Below are positions 1 through 7,339 of a stretch of 64,000 nucleotides of DNA, piece by piece (within the stretch, counting starts at the first letter, position 1; every line of letters starts with the position of its first letter). Where the stretch lies: NCBI RefSeq assembly GCF_037991315.1, contig NZ_CP150300.1, positions 6,324,001 through 6,388,000 on the forward strand. Reading direction: 5' to 3'. The translations under genes and the position numbers were made by a program. The stretch is from Paenibacillus sp. FSL H8-0079. Lineage in GTDB: Bacteria > Bacillota > Bacilli > Paenibacillales > Paenibacillaceae. The notes beneath the pieces were generated by a model, which was not told where the DNA came from, ran no database searches, and saw nothing but the letters and a program-made list of their open reading frames with translations.

Positions 1-245
1 CCGCCTGTCGATCATCCGACCAACTCCGATACGTCAATGAATAATAGATACCGATAACCTCCCTTTTTGTAAGCTCTTAGGTGAGCCGTTTCAATTCATA
101 CAAACGTATTTAACGCATGGGGAGGTAAAAAGTTACACTATTCCCCATGACATGTAATAAAGAACATGTTGGCTACCTTCGTTCTCCGATTAACGAAGCA
201 GGAAATAACATACTGTTTTCTGCGTTTGGTATGTAATTCAGTTCA
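1..245. other. Left-edge intergenic region, no gene called
   Basis: I see no convincing coding region here. Positions 116-151 hold an inverted repeat (CATGGGGA and TTCCCCATG around a loop of about 18 bases), and ACATGT occurs twice around 152-173. On the minus strand GGGAGG at about 60-65 resembles a ribosome binding site for a gene running off the left edge, but no start codon at good spacing is evident. It may be the promoter or leader of the left neighbour. Confidence 0.4.
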
Positions 246-272
246 AAAAGGCCGGAGAAGACTCTCCGACCG
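246..272 (-). terminator. Intrinsic terminator of the ABC-F gene
   Basis: On the minus strand a 9-bp stem (GGTCGGAGA with TCTCCGGCC) and a short loop are followed by TTTTT. It starts about 35 bp past the ABC-F stop codon. Confidence 0.85.
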
Positions 273-306
273 CACTTGTTTAATCTTATGATCATGCCAT
301 TCGGAC

Positions 307-2388
307 TTATAACTCAGCCCATTGTGCCAATACATCATTATATTCAGTGGACAATTGCTCACGTTCATTCCAGATTTGTTCCAATTCAAGCGGATTGTTC
401 TGCACAAATTCCAACTGTTGGTCCAGCACCTGAATCTGTGCCTCAAGACGAGCCAACGTCTGTTCCAGCTTCTCCGCAGACGGTTTGTTGCCATTGCCAC
501 TTCTATGTTTCGATGCAGCTGCTGCCGAAGGGGTCAACGACTTGCTTGATTCAGTAGAAGCTTCATAATCACGACTTCCTTCGGTAGCCGCAACAGTGGA
601 ACCGTTCATTGTCGAGTTTGTTTCTGGTTTCTTCCCTGATCTGGAAGTTCCGCCGGGCGCGGACGTTAAACCTGACTTCATCTCTGACTTGGCGTCCCCA
701 CGAGAAGAAACTCCCGCTCCTGCCGTAGCCTGGCCTCTCGCCGCCGCACGAGCTTGCAAATCAAGCTTCTTCTCACGATACGCCTCATAGTCTCCCAGAT
801 AAGCGGTCATCTGACCGTCCTCCAGTTCCCACACACGGGAAGCGAGGCGATTGACGAAGTACCGATCATGCGAGATGGCAAGTACGGTCCCTTCAAAATC
901 AACCAGCGACTCTTCCAGCGCTTCTCTGGATGCGATATCCAGATGGTTGGTTGGCTCATCGAGCAGCAGTACATTGGGTTTGCGTTGCACCAGAAGAGCT
1001 AGCCGCAGACGCGTCCATTCCCCACCAGATAACTGTCCCACCGAGCGGGAGACATCCGCTCCATAGAACAGATATCGGGCCAGAATTCCGCGAGCCTCTC
1101 CCTCTTCAACGCCTGCTTCCAGACGGAAGTATTCAAGTACGTTCAGCTTTGGATTCGTAGGTTCCTCCTGTTGAGCCAGATATCCCACATCCACGCGAGC
1201 ACCCCACTCCAGCTTGCCCGCATTGGGTTGCTCTTCACCAAGCAACAGCTTGAACAGGGTCGTCTTACCGGAACCATTGCGGCCAATGAGTGCAATTTTA
1301 TCTCCATATTCCAGCAGACCCGAGATTCCGCGCAGGATTTCACGCTCACCATAGCTTTTCTCGACCTGTTCCAATACCGCTACCCGTTTACCCGTTCGAT
1401 CCGTAGGACGCACATCGAACTCGGCATTGCGGCGCTCCAGTAAAGGACGCTTCACCTGTTCCATCCGCTCCAGCGCCTTGCGCATGGAAGCGGCCCGCCG
1501 GAAGAACTTTTCATTGCCACCCACACGACCCCATTCCTCAAGTTGGCGAATCGTTTCTTTCATTTTCTTGATAACCTTCTGCTGCTCTTTAAACTCCTCG
1601 AATTGCTGCAACAGCCGTTGTTCCTTCACTTTCATATATTCCGTATAACCGCCAGCAGATGTTTCTGCTTCTCCATCCTCCAGCTCCAGTGTTCGATTCA
1701 CTACCCGATCCAGAAAATAACGATCATGCGAGATCAGGACAATGGTGCCGGGATATTCTCGTAAAAATCCTTCCAGCCACTCGACCCGCTCCAGATCAAG
1801 ATGATTCGTCGGCTCATCCAGCAATAACAGGTCGGGTCTTACGATTAGCTGTGAAGCCAGCACCACCCGAGTCTGCTCCCCACCGGACAGGGAACCAAAG
1901 CGCCAACCATAATGCGCCTTGGCGATATCCAAACCGTCCGCCACCTGATCGATCCGGGCATCCATTTCGTATCCACCCTCACGCTCGAACTGTTCTTGCA
2001 GTGCCGCGTAGCGTTTCAGCAGGCGCTCCAATTGATTAGCGTCTGCTGCACATGCCGGATCGGACATCTGCTGCTCCATTTCCTTCATTTGCGTGCGACA
2101 TATCATAAGCTCCTTAAATCCAAGGCTCAGCACATCCAGTACGGTATGGTCATCCAATCCTTCTGGAACCTGAGCCACATATCCCATTCGTGTATCTTTC
2201 TTGATCATTAATTGCCCTTCATCCGGCTTGTTCAGTCTTGCCATCAGGCGCATAAGTGTGGTCTTGCCGCTTCCGTTGCGGCCGATCAGGGCGACCTTGT
2301 CACCTTCCATAATCTCAAACGTAATGCCGTCCAGCACCAGATGTGCTCCGTGGTATTGAGTCAGTTGTTGCGCGCTAATCATCATCAT
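307..2388 (-). CDS. ABC-F family ATPase (ribosome-associated type)
   Basis: A 693-residue protein with two ABC ATPase domains and no membrane segments, the ABC-F layout. Domain 1 has Walker A GRNGSGKTT (residues 36-44), signature LSGGEQ (167-172) and Walker B LLLLDEPTNHLD (187-198). Domain 2 repeats them with LSGGEW. The linker between them is a charged coiled coil (WGRVGGNEKFFRRAASM region) as in the P-site tRNA interaction motif. The C-terminal 170 residues are a Ser/Gly-rich spacer and a predicted coiled coil. ABC-F proteins act on ribosomes, either in translation or in protection from antibiotics. I start at 2388 because AGGAGG lies at 2397-2403; the 15 codons upstream are not supported. 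The leader ORF and hairpin upstream suggest control by attenuation, as known for vmlR/msr-type resistance genes. Whether this is a resistance or a housekeeping member cannot be settled from sequence alone. Confidence 0.93.
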   Translation of the reverse strand: MMMISAQQLTQYHGAHLVLDGITFEIMEGDKVALIGRNGSGKTTLMRLMARLNKPDEGQLMIKKDTRMGYVAQVPEGLDDHTVLDVLSLGFKELMICRTQMKEMEQQMSDPACAADANQLERLLKRYAALQEQFEREGGYEMDARIDQVADGLDIAKAHYGWRFGSLSGGEQTRVVLASQLIVRPDLLLLDEPTNHLDLERVEWLEGFLREYPGTIVLISHDRYFLDRVVNRTLELEDGEAETSAGGYTEYMKVKEQRLLQQFEEFKEQQKVIKKMKETIRQLEEWGRVGGNEKFFRRAASMRKALERMEQVKRPLLERRNAEFDVRPTDRTGKRVAVLEQVEKSYGEREILRGISGLLEYGDKIALIGRNGSGKTTLFKLLLGEEQPNAGKLEWGARVDVGYLAQQEEPTNPKLNVLEYFRLEAGVEEGEARGILARYLFYGADVSRSVGQLSGGEWTRLRLALLVQRKPNVLLLDEPTNHLDIASREALEESLVDFEGTVLAISHDRYFVNRLASRVWELEDGQMTAYLGDYEAYREKKLDLQARAAARGQATAGAGVSSRGDAKSEMKSGLTSAPGGTSRSGKKPETNSTMNGSTVAATEGSRDYEASTESSKSLTPSAAAASKHRSGNGNKPSAEKLEQTLARLEAQIQVLDQQLEFVQNNPLELEQIWNEREQLSTEYNDVLAQWAEL

Positions 2389-2430
2389 AATAAGGTTCCT
2401 CCTATGGTATGGAAGATCCTGACCGCAACA

Positions 2431-2466
2431 CAAAAAGAGCCGCAGGAGGTTAGCTCCGCGGCCCTT
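2431..2466 (-). terminator. Terminator-like hairpin in the ABC-F leader (possible attenuator)
   Basis: On the minus strand GGGCCGCGGAG pairs with CTCCTGCGGCTC (one bulge, two G-U pairs) and is followed by TTTTT. It lies between the stop of the 53-codon leader ORF (2487) and the ribosome binding site of the ABC-F gene (2397-2403). A Rho-independent terminator inside a leader ahead of an ABC-F gene is the hallmark of ribosome-mediated attenuation. It could also simply end an independent small gene. Confidence 0.6.
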
Positions 2467-2486
2467 CAGAATTCAAGCAATATCGC

Positions 2487-2648
2487 TTATCGTCCGAATG
2501 AGGTCAAGGCAGGCATCTTCTCGCAAATGTTAACTTCCGTATATTCAAAATTGGACAGACTTCTCCCGTTGGTCAGAAAAGTATGAACAATGCCAGCCAT
2601 AGCAATCGGCAGCTGGCTAATACGGTTGTTAAGCATCTCGTGATTCAC
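2487..2648 (-). CDS. Short leader ORF upstream of the ABC-F gene
   Basis: A GTG-initiated 53-codon ORF with a strong site (GGGAGGTG, 9 bases before GTG). The product begins MNHEMLNNRISQLPIAMAG and ends EKMPALTSFGR; I recognise no domain. It ends about 20 bases before the terminator-like hairpin and about 100 bases before the ABC-F start, on the same strand. The position fits a regulatory leader peptide whose translation would decide whether transcription continues into the ABC-F gene. At 53 residues it is longer than most known antibiotic-sensing leaders, so a stand-alone small protein is the alternative. Coding evidence is the ribosome binding site and position only. Confidence 0.5.
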   Translation of the reverse strand: MNHEMLNNRISQLPIAMAGIVHTFLTNGRSLSNFEYTEVNICEKMPALTSFGR

Positions 2649-2734
2649 CTGTCTTCACCTCCCTTGTCATAATTAATGTCAATATATCACATACGAATGC
2701 GTTTCCGCAACCATCCCTTCGCCCAATTCAATCT

Positions 2735-2746
2735 TACTGTACAGTA
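2735..2746. promoter_or_regulatory. Perfect 12-bp palindrome TACTGTACAGTA
   Basis: A perfect palindrome about 90 bp upstream of the leader ORF start, between it and the small membrane protein gene. On the minus strand a weak promoter follows (TTGCGG, 18 bases, TATATT). It could be an operator for the leader/ABC-F unit; no regulator is identified. Confidence 0.3.
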
Positions 2747-2761
2747 GTTTCATTCTTACGC

Positions 2762-3046
2762 TTAATTCCTGCCCCGTCGCCGAAGCATTACATCCCTGAT
2801 CGCCACCGTAATAAGTGTTAACATTCCCGAGGTACCCAGTGATGCGCCGAGCAGGGCATATCCGATGCCATTCCACCCGCCAATATCGATGCTGATCATG
2901 ATTACAACGGCACCACCGAGCAAGGCTACACATGGCAAAATATATTGAACCCACGTCATTCGCCGTCCTTGCATCCGGTAGATCAGCCATTCAATCAGTA
3001 GCTGCACCGCCCACATTCCCAATGTCCACAAGATCAGTACTTCCAT
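2762..3046 (-). CDS. Small integral membrane protein, unknown function
   Basis: A 94-residue protein with about three hydrophobic segments: residues 3-20, 33-52 (ILPCVALLGGAVVIMISI) and 60-82. A basic loop lies after the first (YRMQGRRM) and a basic tail at the end (RDVMLRRRGRN). The ribosome binding site AGGAGGGG precedes the ATG. It follows the glycosyltransferase gene on the same strand at a 53-bp distance, so they may be co-transcribed. I recognise no family and assign no function. Confidence 0.7.
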   Translation of the reverse strand: MEVLILWTLGMWAVQLLIEWLIYRMQGRRMTWVQYILPCVALLGGAVVIMISIDIGGWNGIGYALLGASLGTSGMLTLITVAIRDVMLRRRGRN

Positions 3047-3099
3047 AAGGTTCCCCTCCTGTTGCTGGATGGATCAAGCCCTTTGTTACAGACCTTACG

Positions 3100-4107
3100 T
3101 TACTTCAACCAATCTGAGAAAAAGTTCCGGTAGCCTTCTTTCATCTTCGTGCGCGAAAAAGCACCAAACGCATACTCCCGGTTGTCTTCTGACACACTGC
3201 GCGGCGCGGCCGCAGCCATGTTCACCAGTTCAAACCAGTTATCCTCGTTGCCTGCAAAGGCATGCGTGGATCGAATGTGACCGTAGCAAGCATGCTCCGG
3301 TTTCACGACCATTTTGCCCATTGCCATCGCTTCCGTCAGCGGCATCGCAAACGTATCAAAGGCCGAACAGCTCCAATACACCTTGGATGAGTTCATCAAC
3401 GTAAATATCTCATCCTGTGTGAGCGCAAACTTCAGCTTCACGTTGGAAGGAATGTCGTACTTCTTCATGGTTTCCTTATAGCGTACACCGCCAAACACCA
3501 TATATACTTCCTTGTCCGGGTTCTGCCGAGCATATTCCAAAACTAGATCCGGGCGACGGTTCGCCTCATCCCGACCGATCCAGAGCACCCGATTATGCAC
3601 AACCTGGCTCGGGTCATAGTGCCGATTCGCCAGCTCTTCGCTAAAACCAATCGGGATGACGTTCACGTCATGTACGCCGAAATTGCGGCCCAGTTCTGTT
3701 TTCAAAAACTCGGTCTGTACAATCGCTTTATCCACCATCGTATAAAATGGCTTCATCATCTCATATCCCGTCAGTGCGGGATCAGGGAAACTATGCGGAA
3801 ACAATACACTCTTCGGTAAAAACATCTTCAAAAACGTAAACCCGGATACGGTGTAGATGACATGCTCTATATTTTGGCTATGAATCTGGTCCAGCACGAT
3901 ATCGTAATTCACCAGGTCACCTTTCTCATGCTCATACCCTGGTAACCAGTCGTATCCGCTGACATGACGCTCTGGCGAGATGAACACAATATCCACGCCC
4001 AGCTCCAGACCAATCTGCTTCAGTCGATCCGCAAATACGCGTGGCCCCTGAGCTTCCGTGAATTGAATTTTACGCATAACAAGTCCGACTTTACGCAAGC
4101 TTCTCAC
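3100..4107 (-). CDS. Group 1 (GT4-like) glycosyltransferase
   Basis: 335 residues with a GT-B fold pattern: a variable N-terminal acceptor half and a C-terminal half with NRVLWIGRDEANRRPDLVLEYAR, the usual opening of the nucleotide-sugar domain, then SCSAFDTFAMPLTEAMAMGKMVV, matching the E-x7-E region of family 4 retaining enzymes. No signal peptide or membrane segment, so cytoplasmic. Substrates are unknown. The given GTG start (4107) abuts GAGGG too closely; TTG at 4098, eight bases past GAGGGG, is an equally likely start. It lies 9 bp after the APH-fold kinase gene, so the two probably form one transcript. Confidence 0.8.
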   Translation of the reverse strand: MRSLRKVGLVMRKIQFTEAQGPRVFADRLKQIGLELGVDIVFISPERHVSGYDWLPGYEHEKGDLVNYDIVLDQIHSQNIEHVIYTVSGFTFLKMFLPKSVLFPHSFPDPALTGYEMMKPFYTMVDKAIVQTEFLKTELGRNFGVHDVNVIPIGFSEELANRHYDPSQVVHNRVLWIGRDEANRRPDLVLEYARQNPDKEVYMVFGGVRYKETMKKYDIPSNVKLKFALTQDEIFTLMNSSKVYWSCSAFDTFAMPLTEAMAMGKMVVKPEHACYGHIRSTHAFAGNEDNWFELVNMAAAAPRSVSEDNREYAFGAFSRTKMKEGYRNFFSDWLK

Positions 4108-4116
4108 CCCTCATTT

Positions 4117-5103
4117 CTATTCCTCACCCATGTGCTTCATGCACTGTTCCAGCGTTGCTGCCGTCTCAAGCCATTGGTTCCGCAGCTGTTCCTTCGGCCA
4201 CACACATTCCTCACTCCTCAGGTCACCATCAATCAAACGCAGCATCCAGAGCGAAAATACAATAGCATAGGCGTCGTACCATTCTGCAAAAGAAACCCGT
4301 TTAATCTGTACGCCCAGGCTCCCCAGTTTGTCCAAATAAACATCCATAACCCGCTCTCGCAATGCAGGCGTAACCGTTCTGGGAAACAGCGGATGCGAGA
4401 GATCAACTAGGTGATATATATCCCACAGCGGCGTATTCAGATGGGCATGCTCCCAGTCCAATATGACCAGTCTGCCGGCCACCTCCGCCATGTTACCCGG
4501 ATGCAGGTCTCCGTGACACAAAACAGTAGGAAGTTCTTCCTCTGCCGTGAGGATCAACGTGGCAATCTTGTCCCAATCCAATGAAGACAACCGCATATCC
4601 AGTCTGGATAACAGGCCATCCGTAGATTGCCTATACATTTGCAACTCGTCCAGCATCGTGCGAATGGACGGTTTCTGGCCTACGCGAGGCAGTTCGCTCC
4701 AATCCGTAACAGGCAGTGCATGCCACGCTGCCATATGTACCGCTGCATCGAGCATCGTCGCTTCTTGCGAATCATGCACCAGTTTCCCCAGATCCTCGTA
4801 GATCATCCAGCTCTGTGCTGGTGCAAGGGTAAGATCCGACGCTGCAATGAGCTGCGGATAAATCGGTGGCAGGCCAGACATCACACGCTCGTACATCCAT
4901 CGTTCCCGTCCATGCTGTGCAGGATTCGTCAGTGGTTTGAAAATATAGCTTTCACCGGTAGGAACAGTGAATCGCTCCACATATCGACCGTTCATTCCTT
5001 GATACAGCTGTTCGCGGCTTGTTATATAGTGATCATTCAGCATTCCTTCGGGCGTCACCCAACTGTATGCATCCAACTCTTCGTTCACGCTACCACCATC
5101 CAT
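4117..5103 (-). CDS. APH-fold phosphotransferase family protein
   Basis: 328 residues of the aminoglycoside phosphotransferase/choline kinase fold. The catalytic loop CHGDLHPGN and the metal-binding ILDWEHAHLNTPLWDIYHLVDL are intact, so an active small-molecule kinase is likely. Family members phosphorylate aminoglycosides, choline, sugars or amino acids; the substrate cannot be read from sequence. I use ATG 5103, preceded by AGGAAG at 8-base spacing; an upstream in-frame ATG at 5169 lacks a site. The gene is first of a pair with the glycosyltransferase and is divergent from tetR. The operator at 5234-5254 lies in the shared promoter region, so the repressor may control it as well. Confidence 0.8.
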   Translation of the reverse strand: MDGGSVNEELDAYSWVTPEGMLNDHYITSREQLYQGMNGRYVERFTVPTGESYIFKPLTNPAQHGRERWMYERVMSGLPPIYPQLIAASDLTLAPAQSWMIYEDLGKLVHDSQEATMLDAAVHMAAWHALPVTDWSELPRVGQKPSIRTMLDELQMYRQSTDGLLSRLDMRLSSLDWDKIATLILTAEEELPTVLCHGDLHPGNMAEVAGRLVILDWEHAHLNTPLWDIYHLVDLSHPLFPRTVTPALRERVMDVYLDKLGSLGVQIKRVSFAEWYDAYAIVFSLWMLRLIDGDLRSEECVWPKEQLRNQWLETAATLEQCMKHMGEE

Positions 5104-5224
5104 TTCGTTCTTCCTGCTGCTCCGATGTTGATTTCTATTCATCATACGTTGCCACTCACAAGCCTGCAAGCTTTGGTCGTAAGCGCTTATTTAGGATCTC
5201 AAGTCATAGGTTCTAAAGTGCTTG

Positions 5225-5253
5225 TTGCATTTTGGTTAGTAATCACTTACTAT
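5225..5253 (+). promoter_or_regulatory. tetR promoter, possibly leaderless
   Basis: TTGCAT (5225-5230), 17 bases, TACTAT (5248-5253). The expected transcription start, about 7 bases on, coincides with the ATG at 5260, and no ribosome binding site precedes that ATG. Confidence 0.5.
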
Positions 5254-5254
5254 A
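5234..5254. promoter_or_regulatory. TetR-type operator, copy 1
   Basis: TAGTAA-TCAC-TTACTA is a perfect inverted repeat (5237-5252) over the spacer and -10 of the tetR promoter. The extended 21-bp site matches the one at 6118-6138 at 16 of 21 positions. Confidence 0.7.
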
Positions 5255-5259
5255 CAATC

Positions 5260-5850
5260 ATGAAGAACAAATCTCATGTGGATAGCAAAAAGAAAGATAT
5301 CCTACAAGCGGCGATGCGCTTGTTCGCAACCAAAGGCGTTGACGGCATATCCGTCAAAGAGATCGGTGACGCCGCCGGAGTAACCGATGCGGCGATCTAC
5401 AAACATTTTAAAAACAAAGATGCCGTTGCCCTGGAAGCCTTCACCCAATACTGCGCGGACTATACTGCACTGATTGACGGGTATGTTCGACAGGAAGGTC
5501 CCGTGTTGGAACGCTTCAAGCAACTGGTGACCGAGGTTCTCCATCTGCATGATGAGGATCCCTACGGGCTGCTGCTGATTTCACAGAATCATGAAATATT
5601 CATTGAAGCCGGGAGCAGCGAGGATTACCGTCAGCCGTTGGATGCGTTAATGGATCTGATCGATCAGGGAATGATGCGGGGCGAGCTGCCTCAGCAGGAT
5701 TCGAGGCTCACAGCCGTGCTGGTGATCGGTGCAATTACACGCATGGCGGTCTCCAGTATGCAAGGTGAGCTACCAGAGCTGTTGGTACCTTATACGGGCG
5801 AGACTGTTCACCGACTTGCATCAATGTTGGGGCACTTACCTCAGGAGTAA
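5260..5850 (+). CDS. TetR/AcrR family transcriptional repressor
   Basis: 196 residues. The N-terminal helix-turn-helix is typical (ILQAAMRLFATKGVDGISVKEIG then AAIYKHFKNKDA, residues about 13-58). The C-terminal ligand domain is unassigned. The reading frame stays open far upstream, across the APH gene, but family length and alignment place the start at ATG 5260. No ribosome binding site precedes it and the promoter -10 lies 7 bases upstream, so a leaderless mRNA is possible. The inverted repeat covering its promoter recurs before the oxidoreductase gene at 6150, pointing to autoregulation and control of that gene. Confidence 0.92.
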   Translation: MKNKSHVDSKKKDILQAAMRLFATKGVDGISVKEIGDAAGVTDAAIYKHFKNKDAVALEAFTQYCADYTALIDGYVRQEGPVLERFKQLVTEVLHLHDEDPYGLLLISQNHEIFIEAGSSEDYRQPLDALMDLIDQGMMRGELPQQDSRLTAVLVIGAITRMAVSSMQGELPELLVPYTGETVHRLASMLGHLPQE

Positions 5851-5858
5851 CGATGGAA

Positions 5859-5973
5859 ATGGGATGAAGCCAGAAATGGAGTAGCGGAGCGTAGGGAAAA
5901 CGACGTGAGCAACTACATTGTTTCCGAAGGAAACAACCTTCGTAAGCATCCGCTTATTTCAGCTGAATCCCAT
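5859..5973. repeat. Intergenic inverted-repeat element (about 115 bp)
   Basis: Arms 5859-5891 (starting ATGGGATGAAGC) and 5946-5973 (ending GCTGAATCCCAT) are imperfect inverted copies of each other. A perfect 8-bp hairpin (TTGTTTCC, GAA, GGAAACAA) lies inside the loop. It follows tetR directly and could act as its terminator or be a structured dispersed repeat. The remainder of the 5850-6150 gap is AT-rich and holds operator copy 2. Confidence 0.5.
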
Positions 5974-6117
5974 ATTCGATGCGGATGATGCCGCTAGGCA
6001 TGATTCGTAATTAAAGGCGGACTTGTTGAACAACTTCTAAAAGAGAATCGTCAGCATACCATTAGGATATATGAATGGATTATCGGGTCACACGTGACCT
6101 TTTCTTTTTGCACATGA

Positions 6118-6138
6118 GGTTAGTGTTCATTAACTAAA
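6118..6138. promoter_or_regulatory. TetR-type operator, copy 2
   Basis: TTAGTGTTCATTAACTAA resembles the operator before tetR and overlaps a promoter of the same geometry (TTGCAC 6108-6113, 17 bases, TAACTA 6131-6136), 12 bp before the oxidoreductase start. Confidence 0.6.
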
Positions 6139-6149
6139 ATAGTCAGGAC

Positions 6150-6740
6150 GTGTCATCTTCCATGAAAAAAATATTAATTATTCAAGGCAATCCCGTCTCC
6201 CCCAGTTACAACGGCGCACTAGCCGAAGCCTACCGTAAAGGTGCGGTGCAGGCGGGTGCTGACGTCCGCATGATCACCCTGAACGAGTTGGCGTTCAACA
6301 TGAATCTGGAAGGAGGATATCGTAATAAACTTCCACTTGAACCAGATTTGCTACAAGCTCAAGAATCAATCAAGTGGGCAGAGCATCTCGTATGGGTGTT
6401 CCCAATATGGTGGGGAGGACCACCTGCCCTGCTGAAAGGTTTCGTTGACCGAATCTTCATGCCAGGATACGCCTTCAAGTATCAAAAAGGAAAACCTTTC
6501 CCGGATCAACTGCTCAAAGGCCGCACCGCTCGCATGATCACCACGATGGATGGTCCGAGCTGGTACTTCAAATGGTTCCAGGGTGAACCCGCACATAAAA
6601 TGATGAAGATCTCCACATTTGCACTGACTGGCATCAAACCTGTGCGGATAACAACTGTAGATCAAGTTGGTAAGAAGTCAGATGAACAGAGAAAGAATTG
6701 GTTGGATAAGATCGAGGAGCTTGGGCGGAAAATGGGGTAA
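6150..6740 (+). CDS. NAD(P)H-dependent flavodoxin-fold oxidoreductase (quinone reductase type)
   Basis: 196 residues of the flavodoxin-like NQO/MdaB/KefF family. It has an N-terminal FMN-binding strand (KKILIIQGNPVSPSYNGALAEAY) and the family hallmark VFPIWWGGPPALLKGFVDRIF (residues about 77-97), then FKYQKGKPFPDQLLKGRTARMI. The expected role is two-electron reduction of quinones or similar electrophiles by FMN. The start is either GTG 6150 or ATG 6162; AGGA at 6145-6148 is near both and ideal for neither. The operator shared with tetR makes it the likely main target of that repressor, giving an electrophile-responsive detoxification module. Confidence 0.88.
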   Translation: MSSSMKKILIIQGNPVSPSYNGALAEAYRKGAVQAGADVRMITLNELAFNMNLEGGYRNKLPLEPDLLQAQESIKWAEHLVWVFPIWWGGPPALLKGFVDRIFMPGYAFKYQKGKPFPDQLLKGRTARMITTMDGPSWYFKWFQGEPAHKMMKISTFALTGIKPVRITTVDQVGKKSDEQRKNWLDKIEELGRKMG

Positions 6741-6782
6741 AAGATTGTCTGAAAAAATACCTCATCAGAAGTATAAGCTTCC

Positions 6783-6870
6783 CTCCAGATATTCACGTTG
6801 TAAGTTAAATCAAAAATCTGGGGATAAACGCAATTCGGAGATAGTCCTGTATTCCGCGAGTGGCGCAATT
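6783..6870. repeat. Dispersed intergenic repeat family B, copy 1
   Basis: CCAGAT-A-TT near 6785 and AAAAATCTGG near 6812 form an inverted repeat, followed by GGATAAACGCAATTCGGAG and CCTGTATTCCGCGAGTGGC. The same order of blocks occurs at 59606-59700, where the pairing is stronger. It lies downstream of the oxidoreductase gene. Confidence 0.5.
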
Positions 6871-6922
6871 GTAATTATAGTCTGACTTATATCAGAAAGC
6901 AGAAATGTGCCTATTCCCAGTT

Positions 6923-6975
6923 AAAAAAAGGGTTATCCCCTACGTCTTGTTTAAGACGTAGGGGATAACCCTTTT
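6923..6975. terminator. Strong bidirectional terminator
   Basis: A perfect 19-bp stem (GGGTTATCCCCTACGTCTT, loop GTTT, complement) is flanked by A7 and T4. It would end transcripts of the oxidoreductase from the left and the nik operon from the right. Confidence 0.9.
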
Positions 6976-6990
6976 AGCATTCATTATGGT

Positions 6991-7185
6991 CTAATGAACC
7001 GTAAACACGCTACTAGCGCCATTGTCGATAAGTCTGAGGTTTAACGAATCGTAGACGCGTTATTTCCTCGATCTGTGTATCATTTGGCGGTTTTAAACTA
7101 GTTTGCACCGGAATAACTTCACTGAGGTTCGTTACATTTTGCATTCCACGCTAAATCGCCATATAACACTCACTCGGTTCGTTAG
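6991..7185. repeat. 195-bp palindromic element, family A copy 1
   Basis: Four copies of a motif near CTAACGAATCTGAGACACG: forward at 6991 and 7041, inverted ending at 7135 and 7185. Successive copies are 50 bp apart and the inner pair spans 95 bp. The element at 32799-32993 has exactly the same four positions. The rest of the 6740-7340 gap (7186-7339) holds nothing I can name. Confidence 0.75.
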
Positions 7186-7339
7186 CGACCTGCACTTAGA
7201 GAGACAAAACCGCAAAACAGGTCAGCGTGATACGCCAATCGCCCGCCTTTGGAAAGTCGACTTCGCATCAGTAATGCAATGGAAACAACCATGGTAAGCA
7301 ACCCCAACCAATAGCCCATACAACACCACGAACAATCGA

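Noticed and set aside
4627-5259. An N-terminal extension of about 211 residues on the TetR protein
   Set aside because: It is antisense to the APH-fold gene, unlike any TetR domain, and the family start fits ATG 5260.
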